This document shows, piece by piece, positions 17,818 to 26,935 of a DNA stretch of 64,000 bases. Under the pieces are notes generated by a model, which saw nothing but the letters and a program-made list of their open reading frames with translations, ran no database searches and was not told the origin of the DNA. Origin of the DNA: Pseudooceanicola batsensis HTCC2597 (GTDB lineage: Bacteria > Pseudomonadota > Alphaproteobacteria > Rhodobacterales > Rhodobacteraceae); assembly GCF_000152725.1 (NCBI RefSeq), contig NZ_AAMO01000009.1, positions 124,001 through 188,000 of the forward strand, given 5' to 3'. How positions within the stretch are numbered: the stretch's first letter is position 1; the number at the start of each line of letters is the position of its first letter. Made by a program: the position numbers and the translations under genes.

Positions 17818-18564
17818 TCAGCCCATGAAATGACCGCCGTTAACATCGAGGACCGTGCCGGTCACGAAGCCGGCCTCGTCGCTGGCGAAGTAGGCGGCGG
17901 CGGCGGCGACATCCTCGGGCGTGCCGATCCGGCCGGCAGGGATGGTTTGCACGTAGGCGGCGTTGACGGCGGCGCCAGCCTCGGCCGCCATCGGGGTGTC
18001 GATGCGGCCCGGCGCGATGCAGTTGACCGTGATCCCGTCCGACCCGACCTCGGCCGCCAGGGTGCGGGATAGCCCGACCAGGCCGGCCTTGGACGCGGCG
18101 TAGTGGAAGCCCGCGACCAGCGAACGCGTGCGCGCGGCCTGCGAGGCCATGTTGACGATCCGGCCCCAGCCCTGCTGCCGCATGCCCGGCAGGACCGCCT
18201 GGCACAGCAGGAAGGCGGCGCTCAGGTTCACGTCGAGCACCGATTGCCACTCGGCGAGGGTAAGCGTCTCGAAACTGGCGCGCTTGCCGTCGCACTTGGG
18301 AGAGATACCGGCGTTGTTGACGAGGACCCCGATAGGCCCGTGCACCTTGGTCAACCCTGCCACGACACTGCCGATCGTGCCGAGCTGCGACAGGTCGACG
18401 ATCTTTCCGTGGGTGTCGCCGGACAGGTCGCGGGCGACGGCTTCGACCTCGGGCAGGATGTCGGCGAGGATCACGCGGTGGCCCTTCTCTGCGAGGTCCG
18501 TGGCGATGGACAGGCCGATGCCGCGGGCGGCGCCGGTGACGAGTGCGGTGCGTTTGGTGATCAT
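17818..18564 (-). CDS. Short-chain dehydrogenase (FabG-like SDR)
   Basis: 248 residues with TGAARGIG, NNAGISPK, catalytic Ser in NMASQAA and YAASKAGLVGLSR, and an ending FVTGTVLDVNGGHFMG. It overlaps the upstream alcohol dehydrogenase by the 4-base ATGA. The FabG-like sequence does not reveal the substrate; position suggests it oxidises or reduces an intermediate of the Liv/ThDP cluster. Confidence 0.92.
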   Translation of the reverse strand: MITKRTALVTGAARGIGLSIATDLAEKGHRVILADILPEVEAVARDLSGDTHGKIVDLSQLGTIGSVVAGLTKVHGPIGVLVNNAGISPKCDGKRASFETLTLAEWQSVLDVNLSAAFLLCQAVLPGMRQQGWGRIVNMASQAARTRSLVAGFHYAASKAGLVGLSRTLAAEVGSDGITVNCIAPGRIDTPMAAEAGAAVNAAYVQTIPAGRIGTPEDVAAAAAYFASDEAGFVTGTVLDVNGGHFMG

Positions 18565-19610
18565 TCGGATACGTCTTGCTGCTGCGGGAAGATCATGACC
18601 TTGGAGGCCCTGCGGCTCGAGGCGAGGCTGAGGCCTTCCGCGATACGGGACAGTGGAAGCCGATGGGTGATCATCGGCGCGAGGTCGAGCGCAGGGTCGG
18701 CGAGCGTGGCGATGACGGCGTGCCAGTCCTCTTCTCCGGAGCCGTGCGAAGCGCGGATCTGGCGCCGACCCCGGACGAAGGAGGTGGCGTCGAAGCTGAC
18801 GTCGCCGGAGTGGATGCCGGTCATCACCAGGATCCCCTCCATGCGCAGCAGGCCGAGCCCGTCCTGCACGCTTTCGTCGCGCCCGGTGGCCTCGAACACC
18901 ACGTCGGCCTCGTCGAAATCGGCCTGCATGCGGGTGCGGGCCCCGGGGTCCGAAAGGTCATAAGTCTGGTCGAAGCCCAGCCGGTTGCACACTTCGAGCC
19001 GGGCGGGATCGTTCATGCCGGCGATGCCGATCTGCGCGGCCCCGGCCGCGCGCGCGAAGACGGCGATGGACTGGCCGATCGTGCCGGGCCCCAGCACGAG
19101 AACCCGGTCGCCGGGCGATACCTCGCCGGTCTTCACCGCGCGGCGGCCCACGCAGAGCGGTTCGGTCAGGGCGGCGATTTCAAAGCTGAGTGCATCCGGA
19201 ATGGTGAAGGCGCCCTGTGCCCGTGCCGTCACCAGAGGGGCGAAGGCGCCATCGCGGTATAGCCCGAGCGTCGCCTTGTTGCGGCAGTTGCGACGCCGGC
19301 CGGCAGTGCATTCGGGACAGGTGTCGCAGGGGCTGGACGGCCAGATCGTCACCCGGTCGCCCGGTGTCACCCTGGCTACGCCGGGTCCCGTCGCCTCGAT
19401 GATGCCGGCGAATTCGTGGCCGAGGGTAAGGGGCAGGTGCGGGAGCATGAAGTCGTAGCCGCCGCTCCAGTCCGCCACGTGCAGGTCTGAGCCACAGATC
19501 CCGACCGCCTCGACCCGCACGGTCACCTCTCCCGCCTCGGGCGCGCCGGGGGCGGGACAGTCATCCAGCGACAGTCCGGGGGAAGGACGCCTTTTGCGGT
19601 AGGCCAGCAT
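18561..19610 (-). CDS. Zinc-dependent alcohol dehydrogenase (threonine/sorbitol dehydrogenase-like MDR)
   Basis: 349 residues. Catalytic zinc site GICGSDLH and GHEFAG; structural zinc cysteines in CDTCPECTAGRRRNC; Rossmann loop VLGPGTIGQSIAVFARAAGA. This is the polyol/threonine dehydrogenase class that oxidises secondary or primary alcohols with NAD(P). It follows the binding-protein gene after a 76-base gap that contains a strong hairpin, so it may be made at a lower level than the transporter. Confidence 0.92.
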   Translation of the reverse strand: MLAYRKRRPSPGLSLDDCPAPGAPEAGEVTVRVEAVGICGSDLHVADWSGGYDFMLPHLPLTLGHEFAGIIEATGPGVARVTPGDRVTIWPSSPCDTCPECTAGRRRNCRNKATLGLYRDGAFAPLVTARAQGAFTIPDALSFEIAALTEPLCVGRRAVKTGEVSPGDRVLVLGPGTIGQSIAVFARAAGAAQIGIAGMNDPARLEVCNRLGFDQTYDLSDPGARTRMQADFDEADVVFEATGRDESVQDGLGLLRMEGILVMTGIHSGDVSFDATSFVRGRRQIRASHGSGEEDWHAVIATLADPALDLAPMITHRLPLSRIAEGLSLASSRRASKVMIFPQQQDVSE

Positions 19611-19652
19611 GACATTGATCCTGTGTCCTGGGCCGGAGGCCTTACGGTTGGT

Positions 19653-19679
19653 CCGGGCGCGTGTCGGTCACGCGCCCGG
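19653..19679 (-). terminator. Strong stem-loop after the Liv binding-protein gene
   Basis: Perfect 11-bp inverted repeat CCGGGCGCGTG / CACGCGCCCGG with a 5-base loop, 7 bases past the binding-protein stop and 42 bases before the alcohol dehydrogenase start. There is no T-run after it on the minus strand, so it may be an mRNA-stabilising or partial-termination hairpin. Confidence 0.6.
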
Positions 19680-19686
19680 AGACGGT

Positions 19687-20964
19687 TCAGATATCGCCGC
19701 GCTCACCCCAGCCGGGCAGCGGCATCCCCTTGATGTCGGCGATGGCCAAATCACTGGGCGACACCGTGTGGATCTGCCGCGACTGCCACTGGTCGTAGGT
19801 CGGAAAGGCCCTGGTGTTGTTCTGCGTCTCGGGGTCGAACTTGGTGCCCCACCCGACGATGGAGGACCCGATCGGTTTGTCGAGCGCCATGGCGGCCTCC
19901 CGGATCGCCTCGGAGGACATGCCGCCCGCCTCGGGCAAGATATCCCGCAGCACCGTCCACATTGCGTTGAACCCCATGCCGGTGTGGGCTGAGGGCTGGC
20001 GCCCCTCGAACCGCGCGGCGTGCTCTCCGTGAAACCGGGTGAAGGTCTCGGCCGCCTCGGAGGACAGGCCCGCCTTGTCGATGTAGACCGAGGTTCCGGC
20101 ATTCAGCACGCCGTTCACGTCGTCGCCCAAGGCATCGGCGAAATCGCCGACGTTGTGTGCGCCGCCGTTGCCGACGATCGCCTTGACCTCGAGCCCCGCC
20201 TCGCGGGCCTGGCGCCAGAACAGGATGCCGTCCGGTGTGTACTGGCAGACCAGAAGAACGTCGGGCTGAAGCTGCACGTAGCGCTGCACCATCGGCGACA
20301 GGTCGGTCGTCTTGTAGCTATAGGACGTATCGTCGACGATGTTCACGCCGGCCTCGGTCAGGACCTTCCGCGCCCCTTCGCCGACCGCCGTACCGTAGAA
20401 ACTGTCCTCGTAGAGCAGCGCGACCTTCACATCACCGGCGGACATGCCGATCCGGGGCAGCACCGAGTCCAGGGTGAATTTCGCCGCGCCGCCGCCCAGT
20501 TCGGACGCCGGGTAGATGAAGCGGAAGAGGTGCTTGAAGCCACGGCTGGTGATGTCGTCGGCCACCGCTCCCTGTTCGAAGTAGACCACCTTGTTGCGTT
20601 CGGCGACCTGGCTCGCCGCGAAGGAGATCGACGAGGCGTAGGAGCCCATGACGACGCCGACGCGTTCGCTGGTGATCAGGCGGGTGGCCTGGGAGGTCGC
20701 CTCGGTCGAGGAGGGCACGTCGACCGTGACCAGTTCCGCATCCTGGCCGAAGACGCCGCCGTCTTCGTTGACGAACTGCAGGGCCAGCTCGAAGCCCCGA
20801 CGGACATCGTTGCCGAGCGAGGCGAGTGGCCCGGACAGCGGAAGCAGCACCCCGAGCCGGGCGGCATCGCCCGCGGCGGACGCGCGCCGCACCCATGGCG
20901 AAGCCATGGTCAGCGCCCCCGCACCGAGCGCGGTCTTCGTGAATTGTCTGCGTGAAAGTGTCAT
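19687..20964 (-). CDS. Branched-chain-amino-acid-type ABC substrate-binding protein, Tat-exported
   Basis: 425 residues. The N-terminus has a twin-arginine signal (LSRRQFTKTALGAGALTMA, cleavage after RRASA). The mature part is a Peripla_BP_6 (LivJ-like) protein: LGVLLPLSGPLASLGNDVR, VVMGSYASSISFAASQVAE and YTPDGILFW. Tat export implies folding in the cytoplasm first. Liv-type binding proteins in such catabolic operons often bind amides, aromatic acids or other carboxylates rather than leucine. The start overlaps the LivF-like stop by 4 bases. Confidence 0.93.
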   Translation of the reverse strand: MTLSRRQFTKTALGAGALTMASPWVRRASAAGDAARLGVLLPLSGPLASLGNDVRRGFELALQFVNEDGGVFGQDAELVTVDVPSSTEATSQATRLITSERVGVVMGSYASSISFAASQVAERNKVVYFEQGAVADDITSRGFKHLFRFIYPASELGGGAAKFTLDSVLPRIGMSAGDVKVALLYEDSFYGTAVGEGARKVLTEAGVNIVDDTSYSYKTTDLSPMVQRYVQLQPDVLLVCQYTPDGILFWRQAREAGLEVKAIVGNGGAHNVGDFADALGDDVNGVLNAGTSVYIDKAGLSSEAAETFTRFHGEHAARFEGRQPSAHTGMGFNAMWTVLRDILPEAGGMSSEAIREAAMALDKPIGSSIVGWGTKFDPETQNNTRAFPTYDQWQSRQIHTVSPSDLAIADIKGMPLPGWGERGDI

Positions 20965-21695
20965 TGGTTTTCCTCCTCTGCTGGTTCAAGACCAAGGTAG
21001 ACACGGCGGACTTCCTCGTTCGACTGAAGTTCCTTGCCGCTGCCCGAAAGCGCGATCCGTCCTTGCTGAACAACGTAGGCGCGGTCGGCGATCGACAGCG
21101 CCTGACCCACGTTCTGCTCCACCAGAACAATGGTCATTCCTGTATCCCGGATGGCCCGGATCGCGTCGTAGACACGCGACACCATGACCGGCGCGAGGCC
21201 GAGGGACACTTCGTCCACCAGCAGCACCTCGGGGGTTGTCGTAAGCCCGCGCGCCAGGGCCACCATCTGCTGCTGGCCACCCGACAGAGTCCCGGCCAGC
21301 TGGTCCGAGCGTTCCTGCAGGATCGGGAACAGCTCGTAGGCTGCACGCAGGCTTTCGGCCAGTTTCGGCCGCGCGCGTTTGGAATAGGCCGCGATCTCGA
21401 GGTTGCGGCGGACCGAGAGCCGGGGGAACAGGCGCCGGCCCTCGGGCACCATGGCGATGCCCTTTTCCACCAGCGTATGCGCGTGCAGGCCGGTGACGTC
21501 CTCGTCCATCAGCCGGACGGTGCCGGCGGTCGGCGTGACGATGCCCGACAGGGTGCGCAGCAGCGTGGTCTTGCCCGCGCCGTTCGATCCGACGATGGCC
21601 ACGACCTCGCCCCGGTCTACGGTCAGGTCGATGCCGAACAGGACCTCCGCGTCGCCGTAGCCGGCGCTGAGATTGCTGACCTCAAGAAGCGGCAT
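20961..21695 (-). CDS. Liv-type ABC transporter ATP-binding protein (LivF-like)
   Basis: 244 residues. Walker A GSNGAGKTT, signature LSGGQQQMVALARGL, Walker B VLLVDEVSLGL, and the H-loop sequence VLVEQNV that marks the LivF subgroup. It energises the LivHM channel encoded upstream. Its start lies inside the LivG-like gene (14-base overlap). Confidence 0.95.
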   Translation of the reverse strand: MPLLEVSNLSAGYGDAEVLFGIDLTVDRGEVVAIVGSNGAGKTTLLRTLSGIVTPTAGTVRLMDEDVTGLHAHTLVEKGIAMVPEGRRLFPRLSVRRNLEIAAYSKRARPKLAESLRAAYELFPILQERSDQLAGTLSGGQQQMVALARGLTTTPEVLLVDEVSLGLAPVMVSRVYDAIRAIRDTGMTIVLVEQNVGQALSIADRAYVVQQGRIALSGSGKELQSNEEVRRVYLGLEPAEEENQ

Positions 21696-22428
21696 CGGCG
21701 GATCCTCCGTCTGCGGGGGTGGCCGGGGCGCCGAGATAGGCCTCGACCACGGCGGGCATATCCATGACCTCGCGGGGGAGGCCGTCGGCGATCTTGGCCC
21801 CGTGATCGAGCACCGCGATGCGGTCGCAGATCTTCATCACGGCCGAGAGGTTGTGTTCCACGAAGAGCACAGTCACCCCGCCGTCTCGCAGGTCCGAGAC
21901 AAGCTCGAGCATCCGGTTCACCTCGGTCGGGTTGAGCCCGGCCATCACCTCGTCGAGCAGGATCATGTCCGGCTCCGTCGCCAGTGCCCGCGCGACCTCG
22001 AGCCGCTTGCGTTCCGCCGTGGTGAGCGAGGCGGTCGGGGTGTCGAACCGGTCCGCCAGTCCGACGGCCAGGGCGACCCCCTCGGCCTTCTTGCGGACAA
22101 GCGGGATGGACCGTTGTCGCAGGAAGGCGCCGATCATGATCGTTTCGCCGACGGTCATCGAGGTGAAGACATGCGGGATCTGGAAGGTCCGGGCGAGGCC
22201 CATCACGCAGGTCTCGTCCGCGCGCTTGCCGTCGATCCGTTCGCCCTTGAACTGCACCTCGCCCTCGGTCGCGGGGAAGGTCCCGGCGATCACGTTGAAG
22301 AGCGTGGTCTTGCCGGCGCCGTTCGGGCCGATGAGGCCGAGGATCTGGCCCTTCTCGACCGACAGGGTGACATCGTCCACCGCCGTCAGCCCGCCGAAGC
22401 GCTTGGTCACGTTGCGGATATCGAGCAT
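21682..22428 (-). CDS. Liv-type ABC transporter ATP-binding protein (LivG-like)
   Basis: 248 residues, ATG at 22428 overlapping the LivM stop by one base (TGATG). A longer open frame upstream lies inside livM and was not used. Walker A GPNGAGKTT, signature LTTAERKRLEVARAL, Walker B MILLDEVMAGLNP and VLFVEHNLSAVM, the LivG pattern. Partner of the LivF-like ATPase. Confidence 0.95.
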   Translation of the reverse strand: MLDIRNVTKRFGGLTAVDDVTLSVEKGQILGLIGPNGAGKTTLFNVIAGTFPATEGEVQFKGERIDGKRADETCVMGLARTFQIPHVFTSMTVGETIMIGAFLRQRSIPLVRKKAEGVALAVGLADRFDTPTASLTTAERKRLEVARALATEPDMILLDEVMAGLNPTEVNRMLELVSDLRDGGVTVLFVEHNLSAVMKICDRIAVLDHGAKIADGLPREVMDMPAVVEAYLGAPATPADGGSADAAS

Positions 22429-23441
22429 CAGGTGTCCTCCGACTTGCGGGCGGCGGTCCGGCGGGTCAGCCAGGACAGCAGGGAGCGCGCGCCCCCGATC
22501 AGGCCCGAGGGCAGGACGATCACGATGACCATCAGCAGCACGCCGTAGACCACGAGGTGCAGGCCGGCCGCGCCGCTGCCGAAGAGATCGAGCAGGACAT
22601 CGCGCAGGGGCAGGGCGATGAAGGCGCCCAGGATCGGGCCGGCCACAGTGCCGATGCCGCCCAGCAGGGCCATCAGCGGCAGGTCGACCGAGTAGGCCAT
22701 GCTGAAGACCGTCGTGGGTTCGATGTAGAGCACGTATTGCGCCAGGAGCGTCCCGCCCGCCGAGGTGAAGAAGGCCGAGATCAGCAGGGCGATCATCTTG
22801 TAGCGCCGCATGGGGATGCCGGCGGCCACAGCGGCTTCCTCGCTGTCGCGGATGGCGCGCAGGTAGATGCCTGCGTGGCTGCGCGACAGGCCATAGGCCG
22901 TCAGCGTGACGATCAGCAGGAAGACCCCGGCGAGCAGCGCGTAGGATGAACGCTCCTCGAAGATCATGTTGCCGAAGGCGGGTTCCCAATTGATGGACAG
23001 CCCATAGGGCATGTCCACGTGCTTGCGGGAATAGATCAGCAAGATGCGGATCGCCTCTCCGAAGGCGAGGGTCGCCATGGCAAAGAAGACACCGCGCATC
23101 CGGAAGGCCGGGTAGGCGATGATCACAGCGAAGACCATCGACAGCAGGCCGCCTGCCACCATCCCGATCCACGGGGACACCCCGGCGAAATTGTAGAGCA
23201 GCGTGGAGGTATAGGCGCCGGTCCCGAAGAAGGCCGTATGCCCGAGCGAGAACTGCCCGGCCATGCCGCCCAGAATGTTCCAGGCCGAGGCCATGCCGGC
23301 ATAGAGGAAAACCAGCACCAGCACGTTCACGTGGTAGTCGTTGGCAATCACCAGCGGCAGTCCCATGGTCAGAAGGACCAGGATCAGCGCGCCCAGGGCA
23401 TCACGGGGGCGCATGTCGAAATACTGTGTCAGTCGGGTCAT
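22428..23441 (-). CDS. Liv-type ABC transporter permease (LivM-like)
   Basis: 337 residues with about ten hydrophobic segments and the LivM signature (GMAGQFSLGHTAFFGTGAY near residue 65, EEAAVAAGI in the coupling-loop region). It forms the heterodimeric channel with the LivH-like protein; its start overlaps that gene's stop (ATGA). Confidence 0.94.
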   Translation of the reverse strand: MTRLTQYFDMRPRDALGALILVLLTMGLPLVIANDYHVNVLVLVFLYAGMASAWNILGGMAGQFSLGHTAFFGTGAYTSTLLYNFAGVSPWIGMVAGGLLSMVFAVIIAYPAFRMRGVFFAMATLAFGEAIRILLIYSRKHVDMPYGLSINWEPAFGNMIFEERSSYALLAGVFLLIVTLTAYGLSRSHAGIYLRAIRDSEEAAVAAGIPMRRYKMIALLISAFFTSAGGTLLAQYVLYIEPTTVFSMAYSVDLPLMALLGGIGTVAGPILGAFIALPLRDVLLDLFGSGAAGLHLVVYGVLLMVIVIVLPSGLIGGARSLLSWLTRRTAARKSEDT

Positions 23442-24322
23442 TTCAGCGACTCCTTCTCGGCGCCCTTGACCCCGAGGATGCCCTGCGGACGGACCGCCAG
23501 CAGAAGGATCAGCAGGATGAAATGGGTGGCTTCCTTCAGGTCGGGGCTGAAATAGCCGACGTAGGATTCGATCAGGCCCAGAGAGAGACCGCCGATCATC
23601 GTGCCGGTTACGCTGCCGAGGCCGCCCAGCACCACAACCACGAAGGCGATCAGCACGAAGAAGGTCCCGACCGAAGGGAAGGCGTAGAATGAGGGGACCA
23701 GAACCGCGCCGGCGACCCCGGTAATGCCGATGCCCAGTCCGAAGGTGATCAGGAAGATCTTCTGGGTGTTGATCCCCATGAGCCGGGCGGCCATCAGGTC
23801 CTGCGAGACGGCCTCAATCGCGCGCCCGGTGAATGTCCGGCGCAGGAAGAGGATGACCCCCACGAAGATCGCGATGGCGAATAGGAAGGCGATGACCCGG
23901 TCCGAGGACAGGTGGACAAAGCCGAAGTCGATGGAGGACCGGCCGTCCGGCATGGTCTGGATAGTCCGGTAATCGGCCGAGAACATCACAAGCGCGAGGT
24001 TCTGCAGCGCGATCGACATTCCGAGCGTGGCGAAGACCTGTGTCAGCTCTGTCGAGTATATGGTGAAGCGCATCACGCCCCAGTAGAAGGCCGCGCCGAC
24101 GACGAAGAAGGCGACGGCGATCAGCGGCGACCCCCAGTAGGGATTGATCCCCGTGAGGGTCATCAGCCAGAAGCCCGCGTACATGCCCAGCATCATGAAT
24201 TCGCCATGGGCGAAGTTCACGATCTTGGCCACGCCGAAGATCAGGTTCAGGCCCAGTGCGGCCAGGGCATAGACCCCGCCCAGCAGGATCCCCGACAGAA
24301 GGAGTTGGAGCGCAAGCTGCAT
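23438..24322 (-). CDS. Liv-type ABC transporter permease (LivH-like)
   Basis: 294 residues. LivH features: LLSGILLGGVYALAALGLNL at the N-terminus, GVAKIVNFAHGEFMMLG, and VLGGLGSVTGTMIGG near the C-terminus. The start overlaps the ThDP-enzyme stop by one base (TGATG), so the enzyme and the transporter are co-translated. Confidence 0.95.
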   Translation of the reverse strand: MQLALQLLLSGILLGGVYALAALGLNLIFGVAKIVNFAHGEFMMLGMYAGFWLMTLTGINPYWGSPLIAVAFFVVGAAFYWGVMRFTIYSTELTQVFATLGMSIALQNLALVMFSADYRTIQTMPDGRSSIDFGFVHLSSDRVIAFLFAIAIFVGVILFLRRTFTGRAIEAVSQDLMAARLMGINTQKIFLITFGLGIGITGVAGAVLVPSFYAFPSVGTFFVLIAFVVVVLGGLGSVTGTMIGGLSLGLIESYVGYFSPDLKEATHFILLILLLAVRPQGILGVKGAEKESLK

Positions 24323-26043
24323 CAGTGACCGCCTCCCAGATGGCCCTGGAAGACGGTGATCGGCGGATGCGCATCCGGGTCCGTCACGACATCCAGCAGG
24401 GTGGTGCCGCTGCGCGCCAACGCAGCCTCGATCGCCGGGCCGAGATCTTCGGCCCGGTCGATCCGCTGGCCATCGCAGCCTGCGGCGCGGGCGATGCCCA
24501 CGTGGTCGACATCGGTGAAGTCGATGGCGTTGGTATGGGCGCCGAACTTGACCAGTTCGGCGTGTTTCTGGAACCCGAGGATGCCGTTGTTCAGCAGGAT
24601 CACGACGATATCGAGCCCCATCCGGCGCGCGGTCTCCAGTTCCTGCCAGCTGTGGCCGAAGCCGCCGTCGCCGACGACGCAGATCACCTTGGACCCGGGC
24701 GCGGCGGCCTTGGCGCCAAGCGCCAGCGGCAGGCCCCAGCCCAGCCCGGCCAGGCCACGCGGGGTGACGAACCGCTGCCCGGCGGCGCGCGCCGTCAGGA
24801 AACCGTTGACCCAGAGCGAGGAATAGCTGGCATCGGCCGCGACGATCATGTCGGGCGTCAGCCGCGCGTCGAGCTCGGCCATGATCCGTTCGGGCCGGAT
24901 CGGGGAGGCGTCGGACCGCATCGCCCCGGCCTCATCGAGGCCCGCCTGCTTCGCCTCGGCGATGCGGGCAGCCAAGGCGTCGCGCGCCCCGGCGCGTGCC
25001 GTGCCGTCCTCCTCGCGCAGGGCCTGCGTCAGCGCCTGCAAGGCCAGCCGCGCATCGCCGACCAGCCGCAGAGCCTCGTAGTTGCGCCCGACCTCGGTCC
25101 CGTCGATGTCGATATGGATGAACCGGGCGTTGCGGGGATAGAGCTTCCAGCTGTCGGTGCCGTTCTGGTTGGTCCGCGTACCGACCAGCAACACGAGGTC
25201 GGCCTCGTCGAGAAATTGGCGCATGTGCCGGGCTGGGGATCCCGCGCCAAGCGCATTCGCCAGCACGCCGAGCGACAGGGGATGCGTTTCGTCGACGCTT
25301 CCCTTGCCCATGTTGGTTGTGCCCGTGGGCAGGCTGGCGGCCTCCTGCAGCGCGGCCATCTCGGCCGTGGCATCGGACAGGTGCACGCCGCCGCCGGCGA
25401 TGACGAGCGGGGCCTTCGCGCCGGCGATCAACCGGGCGGCCTCGCGGATGCGCTCGGGGTCGGGAGAGATGCGGTCCAGCGGGAAATACCCCATCTCCGC
25501 GATCCGGTCGTCAGCCGCCGCGCGGGCGTCGCGAAGCATGTCGGCAGGACAAAGCAGCACGACCGGCCCGGGCCGCCCGGTGGTCGCCGTGGCGATGGCC
25601 ATGTCGACGTAATCCTCGATCCGCGTGGCCAGGTCGATCCGGCGCACCCACTTGGCGCAGGCCCCGAACAAGCCGAAATGGTCGAATTCCTGGAAGGCGT
25701 TGCGGTCGGTCGCGTCCCGGTCGACCTCCTGCACGATGGCCAGCAGCGGAACGGAGGCCTTCATCGCCTCGGCCAGCGGCGGCACCAGGAGGGTTGCCGC
25801 GGGACCGTTCTGCGCCGTGACCACGCCGATGCGGTTGCTGATGCGGGCATAGCCATCCGCCATCGCGCCGCCGGCGTTCTCTGTCCGGTAGTTGACCTGC
25901 GTCATGCCGAAATCGGGGGCGACGAGGTGCAGCGCACTGGGCAGGCTCTGCCCGAACAGCGTGTCCACCCCGTGGCGCCGCAGCGCCGCTGCCAGCGCGA
26001 CCGCAGCCGTTTCCTGACCCTGGCGGGCCGATTCATCGTTCAT
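24322..26043 (-). CDS. Thiamine-diphosphate-dependent enzyme (acetolactate synthase/benzoylformate decarboxylase superfamily)
   Basis: 573 residues with the three-domain layout: N-terminal pyrimidine-binding domain with the activating Glu in YRTENAGGAMADGYAR (about residue 55), a central domain, and the C-terminal pyrophosphate domain with the GDG...NN motif (VVGDGGFGHSWQELETA, then VILLNNGILGF). Such enzymes decarboxylate or ligate 2-oxo acids. It is the first gene of the nine-gene operon and is divergent from a GntR regulator that is coupled to a second, different ThDP enzyme. No acetolactate synthase small subunit is near, so a catabolic lyase or decarboxylase is more likely than branched-chain synthesis. 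Confidence 0.88.
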   Translation of the reverse strand: MNDESARQGQETAAVALAAALRRHGVDTLFGQSLPSALHLVAPDFGMTQVNYRTENAGGAMADGYARISNRIGVVTAQNGPAATLLVPPLAEAMKASVPLLAIVQEVDRDATDRNAFQEFDHFGLFGACAKWVRRIDLATRIEDYVDMAIATATTGRPGPVVLLCPADMLRDARAAADDRIAEMGYFPLDRISPDPERIREAARLIAGAKAPLVIAGGGVHLSDATAEMAALQEAASLPTGTTNMGKGSVDETHPLSLGVLANALGAGSPARHMRQFLDEADLVLLVGTRTNQNGTDSWKLYPRNARFIHIDIDGTEVGRNYEALRLVGDARLALQALTQALREEDGTARAGARDALAARIAEAKQAGLDEAGAMRSDASPIRPERIMAELDARLTPDMIVAADASYSSLWVNGFLTARAAGQRFVTPRGLAGLGWGLPLALGAKAAAPGSKVICVVGDGGFGHSWQELETARRMGLDIVVILLNNGILGFQKHAELVKFGAHTNAIDFTDVDHVGIARAAGCDGQRIDRAEDLGPAIEAALARSGTTLLDVVTDPDAHPPITVFQGHLGGGH

Positions 26044-26089
26044 GGTTTCTCCTCCCGAGACGACTCAAGCGATAGCCAAGTCGGCCTGG

Positions 26090-26135
26090 TATATCAAACA
26101 GAAAATTATATATCAAAATCGGAAACGCTATATCA
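26090..26135. promoter_or_regulatory. Three TATATCA direct repeats in the divergent promoter region
   Basis: TATATCA occurs at 26090-26096, 26109-26115 and 26129-26135, that is at 19- and 20-base intervals (about two helical turns), in an AT-rich stretch between the ThDP-transporter operon and the GntR gene. The spacing and position suggest an operator, most simply for the GntR protein, overlapping one or both promoters. Confidence 0.55.
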
Positions 26136-26212
26136 TGCTTGCTGAAAATATGCGAATAGCCTAAGTGTCGATCACAGGATCGACCGTCGAAAATGGGAGC
26201 CAAGCGCCCGTA

Positions 26213-26935
26213 ATGAAAGAGAATTTCGGACAACTTAGCCGTCTTGTCGAAGACGGCGCCGCCCCGCAGGGCAACCGGTCCCATGCGGTCAGCGAGGAAA
26301 TCAAGCACGGGCTGATGACCGGTGTCTTTCGCCCCGGCGACAAGCTGACGATCCGCGACCTCGCGGCGAACCTGGGCGTCAGCCCGACGCCCGTCCGCGA
26401 AGCCCTGGTCCAGCTGGCCGCCGAAGGCGCGCTGGCCCAGGTCGCGGGGCGGTCCTTCGTCGTGCCGGAACTGACTGCCGAAAGCTACCAGGACCTGCGC
26501 CGGCTGCGTGTTCTCATCGAAGGAGAAGGGGCGGGGCGGGCGGCGGAAAACGCCACCAAGGCGCTGATCGACCGGCTGGCCCATGTCCACGAAGAGCTGA
26601 TCGCGGCCAAGGCGGCCGAGAATTACAAGGCGGCCATGGTCTGGAACCAGCGCTTCCACCTCGAGCTCTGCGCGGCGGCGAACTCCCCGCGCCTGTTGCG
26701 GATCGTCGAAGGGCTCTGGCTGCAGATGGGGCCCATCTTGAACATCCTCTACGAGCGCCACGACGTGCCTGCCACCCCGGTGCGCCATTGTCACCTGACG
26801 GTAATCGACGCCTTGGTGGCCCGCGATGCCGAACGCGCGCGGGCCGCGATCCAGGAAGATATCAGCGGCAGCGCCCCGGCGATCCTGAATAACCTCGATT
26901 ACCAGCACACAGAGCAAAGCAGGGGGCGCAAATGA
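26213..26935 (+). CDS. GntR-family regulator with FCD domain (FadR/VanR type)
   Basis: 240 residues from the ATG at 26213; a GTG at 26165 would add 16 residues but lacks a ribosome site. N-terminal winged HTH (SHAVSEEIKHGLMTGVFRPG, then TIRDLAANLGVSPTPVREAL) and a C-terminal all-helical FCD ligand domain with the metal-site residues expected near NQRFHLELCAAANSPRL and RHCHLTVIDAL. Such regulators usually repress and are released by a small carboxylate. It overlaps the second ThDP gene by ATGA and is divergent from the transporter operon. Confidence 0.92.
   Translation: MKENFGQLSRLVEDGAAPQGNRSHAVSEEIKHGLMTGVFRPGDKLTIRDLAANLGVSPTPVREALVQLAAEGALAQVAGRSFVVPELTAESYQDLRRLRVLIEGEGAGRAAENATKALIDRLAHVHEELIAAKAAENYKAAMVWNQRFHLELCAAANSPRLLRIVEGLWLQMGPILNILYERHDVPATPVRHCHLTVIDALVARDAERARAAIQEDISGSAPAILNNLDYQHTEQSRGRK

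Noticed and set aside
20020..20955. Long plus-strand open frames opposite the binding-protein and Liv genes
   Set aside because: They are antisense frames of strongly supported genes and have Gly/Arg/Val-rich composition without motifs; the same holds for most other long antisense frames in the window.
21682..23172. A 496-codon frame that extends the LivG-like gene upstream
   Set aside because: The first half is the alternate frame of livM; the real start is the ATG at 22428 that overlaps the livM stop.
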